Assembly: GCF_002356355.1 (NCBI RefSeq)
Contig: NZ_AP018052.1
Span: 1,922,001 to 1,986,000 of the forward strand
Origin: Thiohalobacter thiocyanaticus
GTDB taxonomy: Bacteria; Pseudomonadota; Gammaproteobacteria; Thiohalobacterales; Thiohalobacteraceae
DNA: 64,000 nucleotides
Reading direction: 5' to 3'
Positions 8,944 through 17,404 of the stretch are shown in pieces. Every line of letters starts with the position of its first letter. The first letter of the stretch is position 1. A program made the position numbers and the translations under genes. The notes below the pieces were generated by a model that was given only the letters and a program-made list of their open reading frames with translations, was not told the DNA's origin and did no database searches.

Positions 8944-9957
8944 ATGAGCGACGACAACTGGGTGGAACCGCCGGGCGGCGATAAGTCTGAACGGAATCAG
9001 CCGTCACGGGAGCGCGGCCCGGATGCGAACTGGGAGCGCGACCTGCTCAACCGTCTGGCCTTCGCCTCGCTCACCGAGCAGCGCCGCGCCCGACGCTGGG
9101 GCATCCTGTTCAAGATCCTGATCTTCGTCTATCTGTTCGGCCTGCTGTTCCTGGCCCGCACCGATCAGTGGGATGCCACCAGCGTCACCCAGCACCAGCA
9201 CACAGCCCTGGTGGATCTGAGCGGCGTGATCGCCGCCGGCAGCCCGGCCAATGCCGACACCCTGGCCCGGGGGCTGCGCCGGGCCTTCGAGGCCAGGAAG
9301 TCGGCCGGCGTGATCCTGCGCATCAACAGCCCCGGCGGCAGCCCGGTGCAGGCGGCCTACATCAACAACGAGATCGCCCGGCTGCGCGAGCAGTACCCGG
9401 ACAAGCCCATCTATGCCGTGGTGAGCGACATCTGCGCCTCCGGCGGCTATTACGTCGCCGCCGCCACCGACAAGATCTTCGTCAACGAATCCAGCATCAT
9501 CGGCTCCATCGGCGTGCGCATGGACAGCTTCGGCTTCGTCGATGCCATCGATAAGCTGGGCATCGAACGCCGCCTGCTCACCGCCGGCGAGAACAAGGCC
9601 TTCCTCGATCCCTTCCTGCCCGCGCGCGAGGCGGACGTCGAGCACGTCGAGGCCCTGCTCGACGAGGTCCATCAGCAGTTCATCGATACCGTCAGGAAAG
9701 GCCGCGGTGATCGCCTGGTGAATGATCCGGCCATCTTCTCCGGCCTGATCTGGACCGGCGCCCGCGGCGTCGAACTCGGACTGGCCGACGGCTTCGGCAG
9801 CGCCGGCCAGGTGGCGCGCGACGTGATCGGCGCCGAGGAGATCATCGACTACACCCCGCGCCCGGACTTCTTCGAGCGCTTCGCCCGCCAGATCGGCGCC
9901 TCCCTCGGCCAGTCCCTGGGCACCACACTCGGGCTGGACGGGGCACGGCTGGAATAG
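8944..9957 (+). CDS. sppA: Signal peptide peptidase SppA, S49 family, short form
   Basis: 337 aa. A cytoplasmic N-terminus of about 50 residues is followed by one transmembrane segment (ILFKILIFVYLFGLLFLA, about 57-74) and a ClpP-like S49 domain. The catalytic serine is Ser166 in DICASGGYYVAAA and the general base is Lys218 in GENKAFLDPF, which matches the Ser/Lys dyad of single-domain SppA enzymes. It should degrade leftover signal peptides in the membrane. The gene is probably co-transcribed with rluC and the HAD gene. Confidence 0.92.
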   Translation: MSDDNWVEPPGGDKSERNQPSRERGPDANWERDLLNRLAFASLTEQRRARRWGILFKILIFVYLFGLLFLARTDQWDATSVTQHQHTALVDLSGVIAAGSPANADTLARGLRRAFEARKSAGVILRINSPGGSPVQAAYINNEIARLREQYPDKPIYAVVSDICASGGYYVAAATDKIFVNESSIIGSIGVRMDSFGFVDAIDKLGIERRLLTAGENKAFLDPFLPAREADVEHVEALLDEVHQQFIDTVRKGRGDRLVNDPAIFSGLIWTGARGVELGLADGFGSAGQVARDVIGAEEIIDYTPRPDFFERFARQIGASLGQSLGTTLGLDGARLE

Positions 9958-10005
9958 CAACGCCGTCCCGACCCATCCCCGAACCGCGCTTACCCAGACC
10001 CTCCA

Positions 10006-10083
10006 CGTCGTTCCCGCGCAGGCGGGAACCCGGTGTCAGGCGAAATCGCCGAACACTGGATCCCCGCCTGCGCGGGGATGACG
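10006..10083. repeat. Palindromic repeat, CGTCATTCCCGCGCAGGCGGGAA family
   Basis: The left arm runs from CGTCGTTCCCGCGCAGG and the right arm ends CTGCGCGGGGATGACG; the arms are inverted around a variable centre. Other full copies are at 34054-34123 and 58744-58814, with half copies at 30955-30981 and 53857-53883. The repeat occupies the untranslated stretch after sppA. Confidence 0.85.
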
Positions 10084-10149
10084 CAACAATATTTGCGGCT
10101 GGCCGAAGCATCAAACCGCAAAGGCGCCGAAGGCTGGGAATTTCCCTTT

Positions 10150-10240
10150 CGTCATCCCGGCGCAGGCCGGACAAAAGCGCGCAGCGCGTTGAACGCCCGG
10201 AGGGCGGCCCGAAGGGCGAGCGCAGCGAGTAATCCAGAAA
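10150..10240. repeat. Degenerate repeat of the CGTCATCCCGGCGCAGGCCGG type
   Basis: Starts CGTCATCCCGGCGCAGGCCGG and ends with GAGCGCAGCGAGTAATCCAGAAA, a recognisable but diverged relative of the adjacent palindrome, with an insert containing nested palindromes (GCGCGCAGCGCG, CGCCCGGAGGGCG). Together with 10006-10083 it fills the 313-bp gap between sppA and the DUF3096 gene, in which I see no gene. Confidence 0.55.
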
Positions 10241-10249
10241 CCACTGCAG

Positions 10250-10487
10250 TAACGCAGGTCGGGTTGCGTTTCAGAGCGGATGCCCCAGCAGGCCGAGCAC
10301 GCCGACCGCGATCAGATAGATCGCCACGACTATGTTCAGCAGGCGCGGCTGGACCAGAATCAGGATGCCCGCCACCAGGGCGATGAGCGGCGCGAGTTCG
10401 ATATGCAGGGTCATGCGTACCTCCTTGGCTCGAATATTCGGTGAAGCAGGCCGGGGCAACCTGAAAGGCCTAACCCGACCTGCGTTA
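10250..10487. repeat. 16-bp perfect inverted repeats enclosing the DUF3096 gene
   Basis: TAACGCAGGTCGGGTT (10250-10265) and its exact reverse complement (10472-10487) bracket the small gene at 10271-10414. The inner part AGGTCGGGTT is the same as the end of the GTAGGTCGGGTTAG repeats found elsewhere in the window, so the gene sits inside what looks like a member of that repeat family. Confidence 0.7.
10271..10414 (-). CDS. DUF3096 small membrane protein
   Basis: 47 aa, starting at the ATG preceded by an excellent AAGGAGGT ribosome site. The sequence is almost all membrane-spanning: MTLHIELAPLIALVAGIL, then PRLLNIVVAIYLIAVGVLG, giving two hydrophobic segments with a short loop containing LVQPRLLN. 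This is the length and pattern of DUF3096 proteins, whose function is unknown. It is enclosed by 16-bp inverted repeats, so it may be carried on a repeat-bounded cassette. Confidence 0.75.
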   Translation of the reverse strand: MTLHIELAPLIALVAGILILVQPRLLNIVVAIYLIAVGVLGLLGHPL

Positions 10488-10498
10488 CAGATTAACCC

Positions 10499-10528
10499 CG
10501 TCATTGCCACGCTTCGCTCGCAATGACG
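10499..10528. repeat. Minimal CGTCATTGC palindrome
   Basis: A 30-bp element: CGTCATTGC at the left, GCAATGACG at the right, around CACGCTTCGCTC. It is the shortest form of the element family whose full-length copy carries the GIY-YIG gene. It lies just downstream of yceF. Confidence 0.7.
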
Positions 10529-10538
10529 GATATCTTTA

Positions 10539-11138
10539 TCAAGGCAACCCCACTCCTTCCTCCGCCAGCATATCCACCAGCCGGATCAACGGCAGCCCGA
10601 CCAGGGCATTGGGATCATCGCCCTGCATGCGCCGGAACAGGGTGACGCCAAGCGCCTCGGAACGAAAACTGCCGGCGCAGTTGTAGGGCTGCTCCTGTTC
10701 CAGATAACGCTCGATCTGTTCAGCGCTGAGATCGCGGAATTCGACGGAGTAGGGCACGACGTCGAGCTGAACGCGGTCCGATTCACTGTTATACAGACAC
10801 AGCCCGGTAAGAAAGGTCACCTCGCGGCCGGACAGACGCGACAGCTGTTCGCGGGCGCGTTCATGGCTGCCCGGCTTGCCGAGGATTTCCTCGTCGACCA
10901 CGGCGACCTGGTCCGAGCCGATGATCAGCGCCTGCGTCCAGACTGCGGCCACGGCGCGGGCCTTGGCCTCGGACAGCCGGGCGACCAGGTCGCGCGGCGA
11001 CTCGCCGGGACGGGCGGATTCATCGATGTCCGGGCTGTGACACTCGAAGGGCAGGCCCAGCCTGGCCAGCAGTTCGCGGCGAAACGGCGAGCTGGAGCCG
11101 AGCACCAGCGTGTGTTCAGGGGATGCAGGGTTCGACAT
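10539..11138 (-). CDS. yceF: Maf-family nucleotide pyrophosphatase (YceF type)
   Basis: 199 aa. It begins with the Maf signature LVLGSSSPFRRELLARLGLPF and has the SEAKARAVA and GSDQVAVVDEEILGKPG motifs, plus the GSFRSEALGVTLF and DDPNALVGLPLIRL segments typical of the YceF branch, which hydrolyses m7GTP. In E. coli yceF neighbours yceD-rpmF; here it is 5 kb away, after the pyruvate carboxylase genes. Its ATG overlaps the pycB stop codon by one base (TGATG), so translation is probably coupled. Confidence 0.92.
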   Translation of the reverse strand: MSNPASPEHTLVLGSSSPFRRELLARLGLPFECHSPDIDESARPGESPRDLVARLSEAKARAVAAVWTQALIIGSDQVAVVDEEILGKPGSHERAREQLSRLSGREVTFLTGLCLYNSESDRVQLDVVPYSVEFRDLSAEQIERYLEQEQPYNCAGSFRSEALGVTLFRRMQGDDPNALVGLPLIRLVDMLAEEGVGLP

Positions 11139-12958
11139 CAGGCAGGCTCGATTTCCAGCAGGGTTTCATCGGGATTGACGCGGTCGCCCTTGGCGATGTG
11201 GATAGCGCTCACCTTACCGGCGATGGGGGCCTGGATCTCGGTTTCCATCTTCATGGCCTCGGCCACCAGCAGGGGATCGCCGGCATTGACGGCGGCACCG
11301 ACCTCGACCAGCACGTCGATCACGGTGCCCGGCATGGAAGTGGTGACATGGCCGTGCTGGGTGGCGCGGGGCCGGTTGCTGCCCCTGGGCTGTTTCGGCC
11401 GCGGGGCACCGCCCTCGTCGTATTCCAGTTCCTCCAGCGATTCCAGCAGGATCTCCTCGGGCACGCCGTCCACGCTGAGATAGAAGGGGCGCTTCTCCTG
11501 GCTCTTGTGGCCGGCGCCGGTCACCCAGATATGGTAGGTCTCGCCGTGCAGGGTGACGTTGAATTCGGTTGGCCGGCCCATATCACCGTTGCCCGGGGGC
11601 GGCTCCAGCGGTTCGGGGACAAGGGTTCCGTTGTTGCGATGCTCCAGGAACTCGCGGCCGATCTCGGGGAACATGGCATAGGTCAGGACGTCCTCTTCCG
11701 ACTGCGCCAGTTCGCCGATCTCCCCGCGCAGGTTGTCCATCTCGGGAGTCAGCAGGTCGGCCGGACGCACATCGATCACGTCCTCATTGCCGATGGCCTG
11801 CTGACGCAGCATGGCGTTTACCTCGCCGGGCGCGCGGCCGTAGCGCCCCTGCAGATACAGCTTCACCTCGTTGGTGATGCTCTTGTAGCGCGCGCCGGTG
11901 AGCACGTTCATCACCGCCTGGGTGCCCACGATCTGCGAAGTCGGGGTGACCAGCGGCGGGTAGCCCAGGTCCTCGCGCACCCGCGGGATCTCGGCAAGGA
12001 CCTCGTTCATCCGCCCCAGTTCGCCCTGTTCGCGCAGCTGGCTGTAGAGGTTGGAGATCATGCCGCCCGGCACCTGGTAGATCTGCACCCGGGTGTCCAG
12101 ACCGGTGAAATCGCTCTCGAACTGGTGGTACTTCTTTCTCACCTCACGAAAATAGAAGCCGATTTCCTGCAGGGCATTAAGATCCAGCCCGGTGTCGTAC
12201 TCGGTGCCGGCGAACGCGGCAACCATGCTCTCGGTGGGCGGATGGCTGGCCCCGCCGGCGAACGCGGAGATGGCGGTGTCGATGTGCTCGCAGCCGTTCT
12301 CCACCGCCTTGAGTTGGCACATCTCGGCCACGCCGGCAGTTGCGTGCATGTGCAGGTGCAGCGGGATATCCACGGCCTGTTCGAGACGGCGCACCAGTTC
12401 GCCGGCGACCATCGGGGTGAGCAGGCCGGCCATGTCCTTGATGGCGATGCTGTCGCAGCCCAGCTGTTCGAGCTCGCGCGCCATCGCCGTGAAGGTCTCG
12501 ATGCCGTGCACCGGGCTGGTGGTGTAGGAGATCGTTCCCTGGGCATGCTTGCCGGTGGCCTTCACCGCGCGGATGGCGGTTTCCAGGTTACGGGTGTCGT
12601 TGAGTGCGTCGAAGATGCGGAACACGTCGATGCCGCCCGCGGCGGCGCGCTCGACGAAGGCGCTGACCACGTCGTCCGAATAGTGGCGGTAGCCGAGCAG
12701 GTTCTGCCCGCGCAGCAGCATCTGCAACCGCGCCTTGGGCAGGGCCTCGCGCAGCTGGCGCAGGCGCGCCCAGGGATCCTCCTTGAGATAGCGCAGACAG
12801 GCATCGAAGGTGGCTCCGCCCCAGACCTCCAGCGACCAGTAGCCGGCCGCATCCAGCTGTGGGCAGATGGGCAGCATGTCCGCGGTACGCATGCGCGTGG
12901 CGATCAGCGACTGGTGGCCGTCGCGCAGCACGAGTTCGGTGATGTGGGTCCTGGGCAT
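11138..12958 (-). CDS. pycB: Pyruvate carboxylase subunit B (carboxyltransferase plus biotin carrier)
   Basis: 606 aa. The N-terminal carboxyltransferase TIM barrel begins with TELVLRDGHQSLIATRMRT (metal-binding RDGHQS) and contains KDMAGLL and HLHMHATAG. A long linker leads to a C-terminal biotinyl domain with the biotinylated lysine in VAEAMKMETEIQAP. The same architecture occurs in oxaloacetate decarboxylase alpha subunits, but no beta or gamma subunit gene is nearby while a biotin carboxylase is, so two-subunit pyruvate carboxylase is the better reading. I start at the ATG at 12958; a TTG further upstream is possible but unlikely. Confidence 0.88.
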   Translation of the reverse strand: MPRTHITELVLRDGHQSLIATRMRTADMLPICPQLDAAGYWSLEVWGGATFDACLRYLKEDPWARLRQLREALPKARLQMLLRGQNLLGYRHYSDDVVSAFVERAAAGGIDVFRIFDALNDTRNLETAIRAVKATGKHAQGTISYTTSPVHGIETFTAMARELEQLGCDSIAIKDMAGLLTPMVAGELVRRLEQAVDIPLHLHMHATAGVAEMCQLKAVENGCEHIDTAISAFAGGASHPPTESMVAAFAGTEYDTGLDLNALQEIGFYFREVRKKYHQFESDFTGLDTRVQIYQVPGGMISNLYSQLREQGELGRMNEVLAEIPRVREDLGYPPLVTPTSQIVGTQAVMNVLTGARYKSITNEVKLYLQGRYGRAPGEVNAMLRQQAIGNEDVIDVRPADLLTPEMDNLRGEIGELAQSEEDVLTYAMFPEIGREFLEHRNNGTLVPEPLEPPPGNGDMGRPTEFNVTLHGETYHIWVTGAGHKSQEKRPFYLSVDGVPEEILLESLEELEYDEGGAPRPKQPRGSNRPRATQHGHVTTSMPGTVIDVLVEVGAAVNAGDPLLVAEAMKMETEIQAPIAGKVSAIHIAKGDRVNPDETLLEIEPA

Positions 12959-13210
12959 ATTCTGCGTGGTCCTGTTGCTCGTGCCGGGGAATGGGTGCAA
13001 GCGCCCGCAGGGCTGTTTCCCGGAACCCGGGGCATGCCTGTTCCCGGGCCGGTCGTCCGAGCGGACGGTCGTCTGTGATATTTGTTTCCCGGAATCTTAC
13101 TGAAACGGCTACGGCTTCTCCACCGCCGAATGCTCGAGGCGCTGGTTCAGCCCCCGACGCCCGGGATATCCGGAATCGGAGCGGTTGTAGGCAGGGACGC
13201 AGGGATGCGG

Positions 13211-13243
13211 GCGATGGCAGAGGTATCTGGCCCCTGCCATCGC
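13211..13243. repeat. Hairpin in the gap between cytochrome and pycB
   Basis: GCGATGGCA (13211-13219) pairs exactly with TGCCATCGC (13235-13243), extended by further G-C pairs, about 17 nt after the cytochrome gene's stop codon. There is no T-run, so it is not a clear terminator; it may stabilise the cytochrome mRNA end. The rest of the 301-bp gap (12959-13259) shows no gene. Confidence 0.55.
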
Positions 13244-13259
13244 CAGTTCACGCGGTGGT

Positions 13260-14693
13260 TCACAAAGTCCGCAGGAAGGCGGTGAGCGCCTTCTTCTCAT
13301 CACCGGTGAGCTGCACACCCGTGACCAGATTGAAGAATTCCACCGTATCCTCCAGGGTCATCAGTCTCCCGTCATGCAGATAAGGGGGGGAATCCTTGAT
13401 GCCGCGCAGGGTGAAGCTCTTGATCGGCCCTTCGGCAGTGATCCACTGACCATTGATCAGCTTCGCGTCATAAAAGCGCTCGACCTTCAGGTCATGCATT
13501 TTGTTGTCGAGATAGAAGGGCGGTTGGTGGCATTCCACACAGCGCGCCTTGCCATGGAACAACTGTTCGCCCTTGATCTCGAGATCCGTCGCCTTGGACT
13601 TATCCAGTCGCCCGAAGACGTCGAGCTTCGGAGCCGGCGGGAAGTCGAACAGGTTCTGCATCTGCGCCATCAACGCCACCTGGCTGCTGCGATCGGGCAG
13701 ATTCACGCCCTTCTTGGCCCCGATCACATGATCGCCGTCAAAATAGGCGGTGCGCTGCTCGAATTCGGTGAAGTCCTCTATCGAACGCAGGGAGCGTTTC
13801 GATCCATGGATCTGCTGGTTGAACATGCCGCGCAGACTGACGGTGTCGATGCGGAAGCGGGCGGTCTGCGGGCGGGTATCCGGATTCAGGTGAAAGGTGG
13901 CATTGGTGTGGCCGTTGGCATGGCAGTCCAGGCAGGACACGCCCAGACTGGGACGCTTGACCTTGCGGTCCTCGGTCTGGTTGAACTGCTGCTGGGGAAA
14001 GGGGGTCAGCAGCAGCCGCAGGCCTTCCATCTGCACCGGAGTGAGGATACCGTGCATGATCTCGTAATAGTTGTCGATGGACAGCAGCTTGCCCTGCGAC
14101 ACATCACCCAATTCCGGCCGCGTGGTGAGAAAGATCGGCGGCGGGAACTCGGGGGTGAGATGATCGGGCAGATCGAAGCGGGTGTCGAAGCGCTCCAGGT
14201 TGCGATCTTCCAGTTCGCGGATGCGTTCGATCTGGGCATCGGGAAACACCATGCCGCCGGTTTCGTGCTTGGAATGCGGCAAAGGCAGGAAACCCTTGGG
14301 GAACAGCCCCTTCTCGCGGATCTCCGCCGGCGACATGGCGGCGAGATCCTCCCAACTCACCCCCTCGGGGAGCTTGACCCGCGCCCCCTCCTGGACCGGC
14401 TTGCGCCCGCCCGACATCATCACATCGGAGGGACGGTCGCTCAAATCATAACGGCGCTCCAGAAGCTTGTTATGCCGCTCTTCATACTTCGGGCGCGCGT
14501 CGACGTCGGCTTTCATCATCGCCTCGAAACCTTTGTCGGGAACGACCGGCATATAGGTCTCGGCGATCGGGTCCACGCCCTCGGCAAGCCCCATTTTCTC
14601 ATGTGGTTCATACCCGGCCCATGCCGGGGCGAGGGTCAGGCTCGCCAGCGCCGCAGCGGAGCCGAACCGACCCATGAATCGCTCCAGTCTCAT
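13260..14693 (-). CDS. Periplasmic di-haem cytochrome c, CCP/MauG-like
   Basis: 477 aa with a Sec signal peptide (RFGSAAALASLTLAPAWA). Two c-type haem sites are visible: CLDCH (residues 254-258) and CVECH (385-389). The second domain ends with the FTLRGIKDSPPYLHDGRLMTLE segment characteristic of bacterial cytochrome c peroxidase/MauG proteins. The long N-terminal half before the first haem is not typical of CcpA. It probably transfers electrons or reduces peroxide in the periplasm. It lies between pycA and pycB on the same strand with roughly 300-bp gaps on each side, so it may be a separate transcription unit. Confidence 0.8.
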   Translation of the reverse strand: MRLERFMGRFGSAAALASLTLAPAWAGYEPHEKMGLAEGVDPIAETYMPVVPDKGFEAMMKADVDARPKYEERHNKLLERRYDLSDRPSDVMMSGGRKPVQEGARVKLPEGVSWEDLAAMSPAEIREKGLFPKGFLPLPHSKHETGGMVFPDAQIERIRELEDRNLERFDTRFDLPDHLTPEFPPPIFLTTRPELGDVSQGKLLSIDNYYEIMHGILTPVQMEGLRLLLTPFPQQQFNQTEDRKVKRPSLGVSCLDCHANGHTNATFHLNPDTRPQTARFRIDTVSLRGMFNQQIHGSKRSLRSIEDFTEFEQRTAYFDGDHVIGAKKGVNLPDRSSQVALMAQMQNLFDFPPAPKLDVFGRLDKSKATDLEIKGEQLFHGKARCVECHQPPFYLDNKMHDLKVERFYDAKLINGQWITAEGPIKSFTLRGIKDSPPYLHDGRLMTLEDTVEFFNLVTGVQLTGDEKKALTAFLRTL

Positions 14694-14978
14694 GATGCAC
14701 CTCCCTTTGATGGTTGGATGGAACCGCCAATGGTTCCCCGCATCTTAATCCGTTCCAGCGGAATAAAACTGCATGGGTAAGAATAGATAGTGGAGGGGGA
14801 GGTGCAAGCTCAGGAGGGAGAAACCGGACAGATGCCTTCGGGTTTCAGCAACCAGGACGGATGCTGTATCACTTCTGTTACAGGACAGTGGCCACAGGCG
14901 CGGCGGCAGGATACCGCCTGGTCGGATTCCCTGGCTTGGCAGCAGGCCGCCAACTCGTTGCAGTGACGTTGCCTGAAT

Positions 14979-16397
14979 TCAGAAACCGGCGTGCGCGGCC
15001 ACGGCCGCGGCGATCACGGCCGCCATTTCGCGGGTGGGACGGTGGACGCTGTAGCGGGTCAGTTCGGGGTGGGCCTCGACGAAGCCGGTGTCGAAGCGTC
15101 CGGCGCGGAATTCGGGGGTGCGCAGGATCTCGAGGAAATAGGGGATGGTGGTCTTGACCCCGTAGACCCCGATGTCGTGCAGCGCGCGTTCGGCCCGGTT
15201 CAGCAGCCCCTCCCAGTCCCTGGCCCAGACTGTCAGCTTGGCGCACATGGAATCGTAATAGGGCGGGATGTGGTAGCCGGTGTAGATGGCGGCATCCGTA
15301 CGCACCCCCGGGCCGCCCGGGGCGAAGTAACGGGTGATGCGGCCGAAGCTGGGCAGGAAGTCGTTCTGCGGGTCCTCGGCGTTGATACGGAATTCCATGG
15401 CATAGCCGCGGCGCTGGATATCGGCCTGGCCATAGCGCAGCGGCAGACCGGCGGCAACGCGGATCTGCTCCTGCACGATGTCCACCCCGGTGATCTCCTC
15501 GGTTACCGTGTGTTCGACCTGCAGCCGGGTGTTCATTTCCATGAAGTAGAAGTTGTCCTCACCCTCGAGCAGGAACTCCACCGTGCCGGCGTTCTGGTAG
15601 CCCACCGCGCGGGCCGCCTTCACGGCATACTCGCCGATGCGCTCGCGCTGGGACGGGGTGAGTTGGGGCGAAGGGGCGATCTCGATCAGTTTCTGGTGCC
15701 GGCGCTGGATGGAGCAGTCGCGCTCGAACAGGTGGATGACGTTGCCCTGGCCGTCGGCCAGGATCTGCACCTCGATGTGGCGCGGATTCACCACGCACTT
15801 CTCCAGAAACACGTCGGCGCTGCCGAAGGCCTTCTGCGCCTCGGACAGCACCCGGTCGTAGTTGCGCCTGAGGGCTTCGGGGCTGTCGCAGCGGCGGATG
15901 CCGCGGCCGCCGCCGCCGGAGGTGGCCTTGAGCATCACCGGGTAACCGATCTCGCCGGCCAGTTCCAGGGCGGCCTCCAGACTGTCCAGATTGCCCTCGC
16001 TGCCGGGGACCACCGGCACCCCGGCGGCCTGCATGCTGCGCCGCGCCTCGGTCTTGTCGCCCATGCGCCGGATCACGCCGGCGTCCGGGCCGATGAAGCG
16101 GATGCCGCGCCGGGCGCAGATCTCGGCCAGTTCGGCGTTTTCCGACAGGAAGCCGTAACCGGGATGCAGGGCGTCGCAGCCGCTGGCGTGGGCAAGGTTC
16201 ACGATCCGGTGGGCGTTCAGATAGCCGGCCACGGAGTCGGGGCCGATGTTGTAGGCCTCGTCGGCCTTCTTTACATGCAGGGCATGGCGGTCGGCGTCGG
16301 TGAAGATGGCGGCCGAGCGGATGCCCAGTTCCCGGCAGGCGCGCACGATGCGCACCGCGATCTCTCCCCGGTTGGCGATGAGTACCTTTTTTATCAC
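14979..16397 (-). CDS. pycA: Pyruvate carboxylase subunit A (biotin carboxylase)
   Basis: 472 aa. The biotin carboxylase fold starts IKKVLIANRGEIAVRIVRAC, with the ATP-grasp glycine loop KATSGGGGRGIRRC, and the HIEVQILADGQGN, ERDCSIQRRHQK and MNTRLQVEHTVTE motifs. The C-terminal tail beyond the AccC length resembles PycA of two-subunit pyruvate carboxylases. It carboxylates the biotin on PycB using bicarbonate and ATP. I start at a GTG (16397), which gives the family-standard N-terminus; no strong ribosome site is seen. The AccC of acetyl-CoA carboxylase is the main alternative. Confidence 0.85.
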   Translation of the reverse strand: MIKKVLIANRGEIAVRIVRACRELGIRSAAIFTDADRHALHVKKADEAYNIGPDSVAGYLNAHRIVNLAHASGCDALHPGYGFLSENAELAEICARRGIRFIGPDAGVIRRMGDKTEARRSMQAAGVPVVPGSEGNLDSLEAALELAGEIGYPVMLKATSGGGGRGIRRCDSPEALRRNYDRVLSEAQKAFGSADVFLEKCVVNPRHIEVQILADGQGNVIHLFERDCSIQRRHQKLIEIAPSPQLTPSQRERIGEYAVKAARAVGYQNAGTVEFLLEGEDNFYFMEMNTRLQVEHTVTEEITGVDIVQEQIRVAAGLPLRYGQADIQRRGYAMEFRINAEDPQNDFLPSFGRITRYFAPGGPGVRTDAAIYTGYHIPPYYDSMCAKLTVWARDWEGLLNRAERALHDIGVYGVKTTIPYFLEILRTPEFRAGRFDTGFVEAHPELTRYSVHRPTREMAAVIAAAVAAHAGF

Positions 16398-16540
16398 GTT
16401 GATTTCGCGGGGTCTGTCCTGTGAGTGGAGCTGAACCCGGCATCGGCCGGGCACTGTGTCAGCGACTTCTACGGAAAAGCCCCGGGGCTGTCAATGCCAG
16501 AGGCCGCTGCGAAACCGTGTTTCAGTTCGCCTTTTTTGTT

Positions 16541-16569
16541 TTGACACAGGCGCTTGGAGCCATTATGAT
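16541..16569 (+). promoter_or_regulatory. Strong sigma-70 promoter of the yceD-rpmF-fab cluster
   Basis: TTGACA (16541-16546), a 17-bp spacer and TATGAT (16564-16569) form a near-consensus promoter. The expected start site is near 16576-16577, two or three bases before the yceD ATG at 16579, so the transcript would be leaderless for yceD. Confidence 0.8.
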
Positions 16570-16578
16570 GCGCCGCTT

Positions 16579-17100
16579 ATGCAACCGCGCCTGCCGGACT
16601 GGATCGACCCGGCGGCCCTGATTCGCCAGGGTCGTATTCTCGAAGGGACGCTGCCCGTAGCGCGTTTCGCGCGGCTGGCCGATCAGTTGCATGACAGCGA
16701 CGGCGAGATCAGGGTGGAATTGCACTTCGGCCGCTTCGATGCCGGTGTCGAGGGCATCAAGGGGCGTATCACGGGTGAGTTGCACCTGACCTGTCAGCGC
16801 TGCCTGGGGCGGATGGACTTTCCGGTGGAGCAGGAGATCAGGCTCGGCCTGGTCGAATCGGAGGCCATGATCGAGCGTCTGCCCGAGGGCTTCGAGCCCC
16901 TGCTGGCGACGGAAGACAGGCTGGCCCTGACCGAACTCATCGAGGATGAACTGCTGCTGGCGGTGGCCGATTTTCCCAAGCATGCGGAATCGGAATGCCG
17001 GACGCAGGCGACTGATCAGGATTCCGCGGAGCGGGAGATCGCTGACACGGAACATGGCGACAACCCCTTCGCCGCATTGACGGATTTGAAGAAACACTAG
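16579..17100 (+). CDS. yceD: YceD/DUF177, 23S rRNA accumulation protein
   Basis: 173 aa. The DUF177 core with the cysteine pair of the YceD family is seen in [20 protein letters not shown], followed by an acidic segment and the C-terminal [13 protein letters not shown], which matches the E. coli ending NPFAVLASLKRK. YceD is needed for normal 23S rRNA levels. The ATG at 16579 gives [18 protein letters not shown], like the E. coli start; an upstream in-frame start would lie before the promoter. rpmF follows after 23 bp, as in most bacteria. Confidence 0.92.
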   Translation: MQPRLPDWIDPAALIRQGRILEGTLPVARFARLADQLHDSDGEIRVELHFGRFDAGVEGIKGRITGELHLTCQRCLGRMDFPVEQEIRLGLVESEAMIERLPEGFEPLLATEDRLALTELIEDELLLAVADFPKHAESECRTQATDQDSAEREIADTEHGDNPFAALTDLKKH

Positions 17101-17123
17101 GCACTTATTGCAGGAGCGACACC

Positions 17124-17303
17124 ATGGCTGTCCAACAGAATCGCAAGACCCCCTCCAAGCGCGGCATGCGCCGTTCCCATGACGCCCTGAAGGGCAAGGC
17201 CCTGTCGATCGAGCCGACCACGGGCGAGACGCATCTGCGTCATCACATCAGCCCCGACGGCTACTATCGCGGCCGCAAGGTCATCGATCGCGACCTCGAC
17301 TGA
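17124..17303 (+). CDS. rpmF: 50S ribosomal protein L32
   Basis: 59 aa: starts [20 protein letters not shown], the standard L32 N-terminus, and continues through [14 protein letters not shown] and [15 protein letters not shown]. It lacks the four zinc-binding cysteines found in C+ forms. CAGGAG lies upstream of the ATG. It forms part of the large subunit and is co-transcribed with yceD and the fatty-acid genes. Confidence 0.98.
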   Translation: MAVQQNRKTPSKRGMRRSHDALKGKALSIEPTTGETHLRHHISPDGYYRGRKVIDRDLD

Positions 17304-17404
17304 AACCGATCGGCCCGACCCCGCGGCGCGCGGCAGCCGGTCGGCTCGCGCGCCGCGCGCGTTTCTGCACCCGGGCCGGGACCCAGCAACGGACAACGAC
17401 ACGC

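Noticed and set aside
10033-10386. 117-aa frame across the repeats after sppA
   Set aside because: It reads through dispersed palindromes and the antisense of the DUF3096 gene; not a credible protein.
11138-12958. Oxaloacetate decarboxylase alpha subunit (sodium pump)
   Set aside because: No beta or gamma subunit gene nearby, while a biotin carboxylase subunit is present, which fits pyruvate carboxylase.
13211-13243. Terminator of the cytochrome gene
   Set aside because: A strong hairpin, but with no T-run on either strand, so it is listed only as a hairpin.
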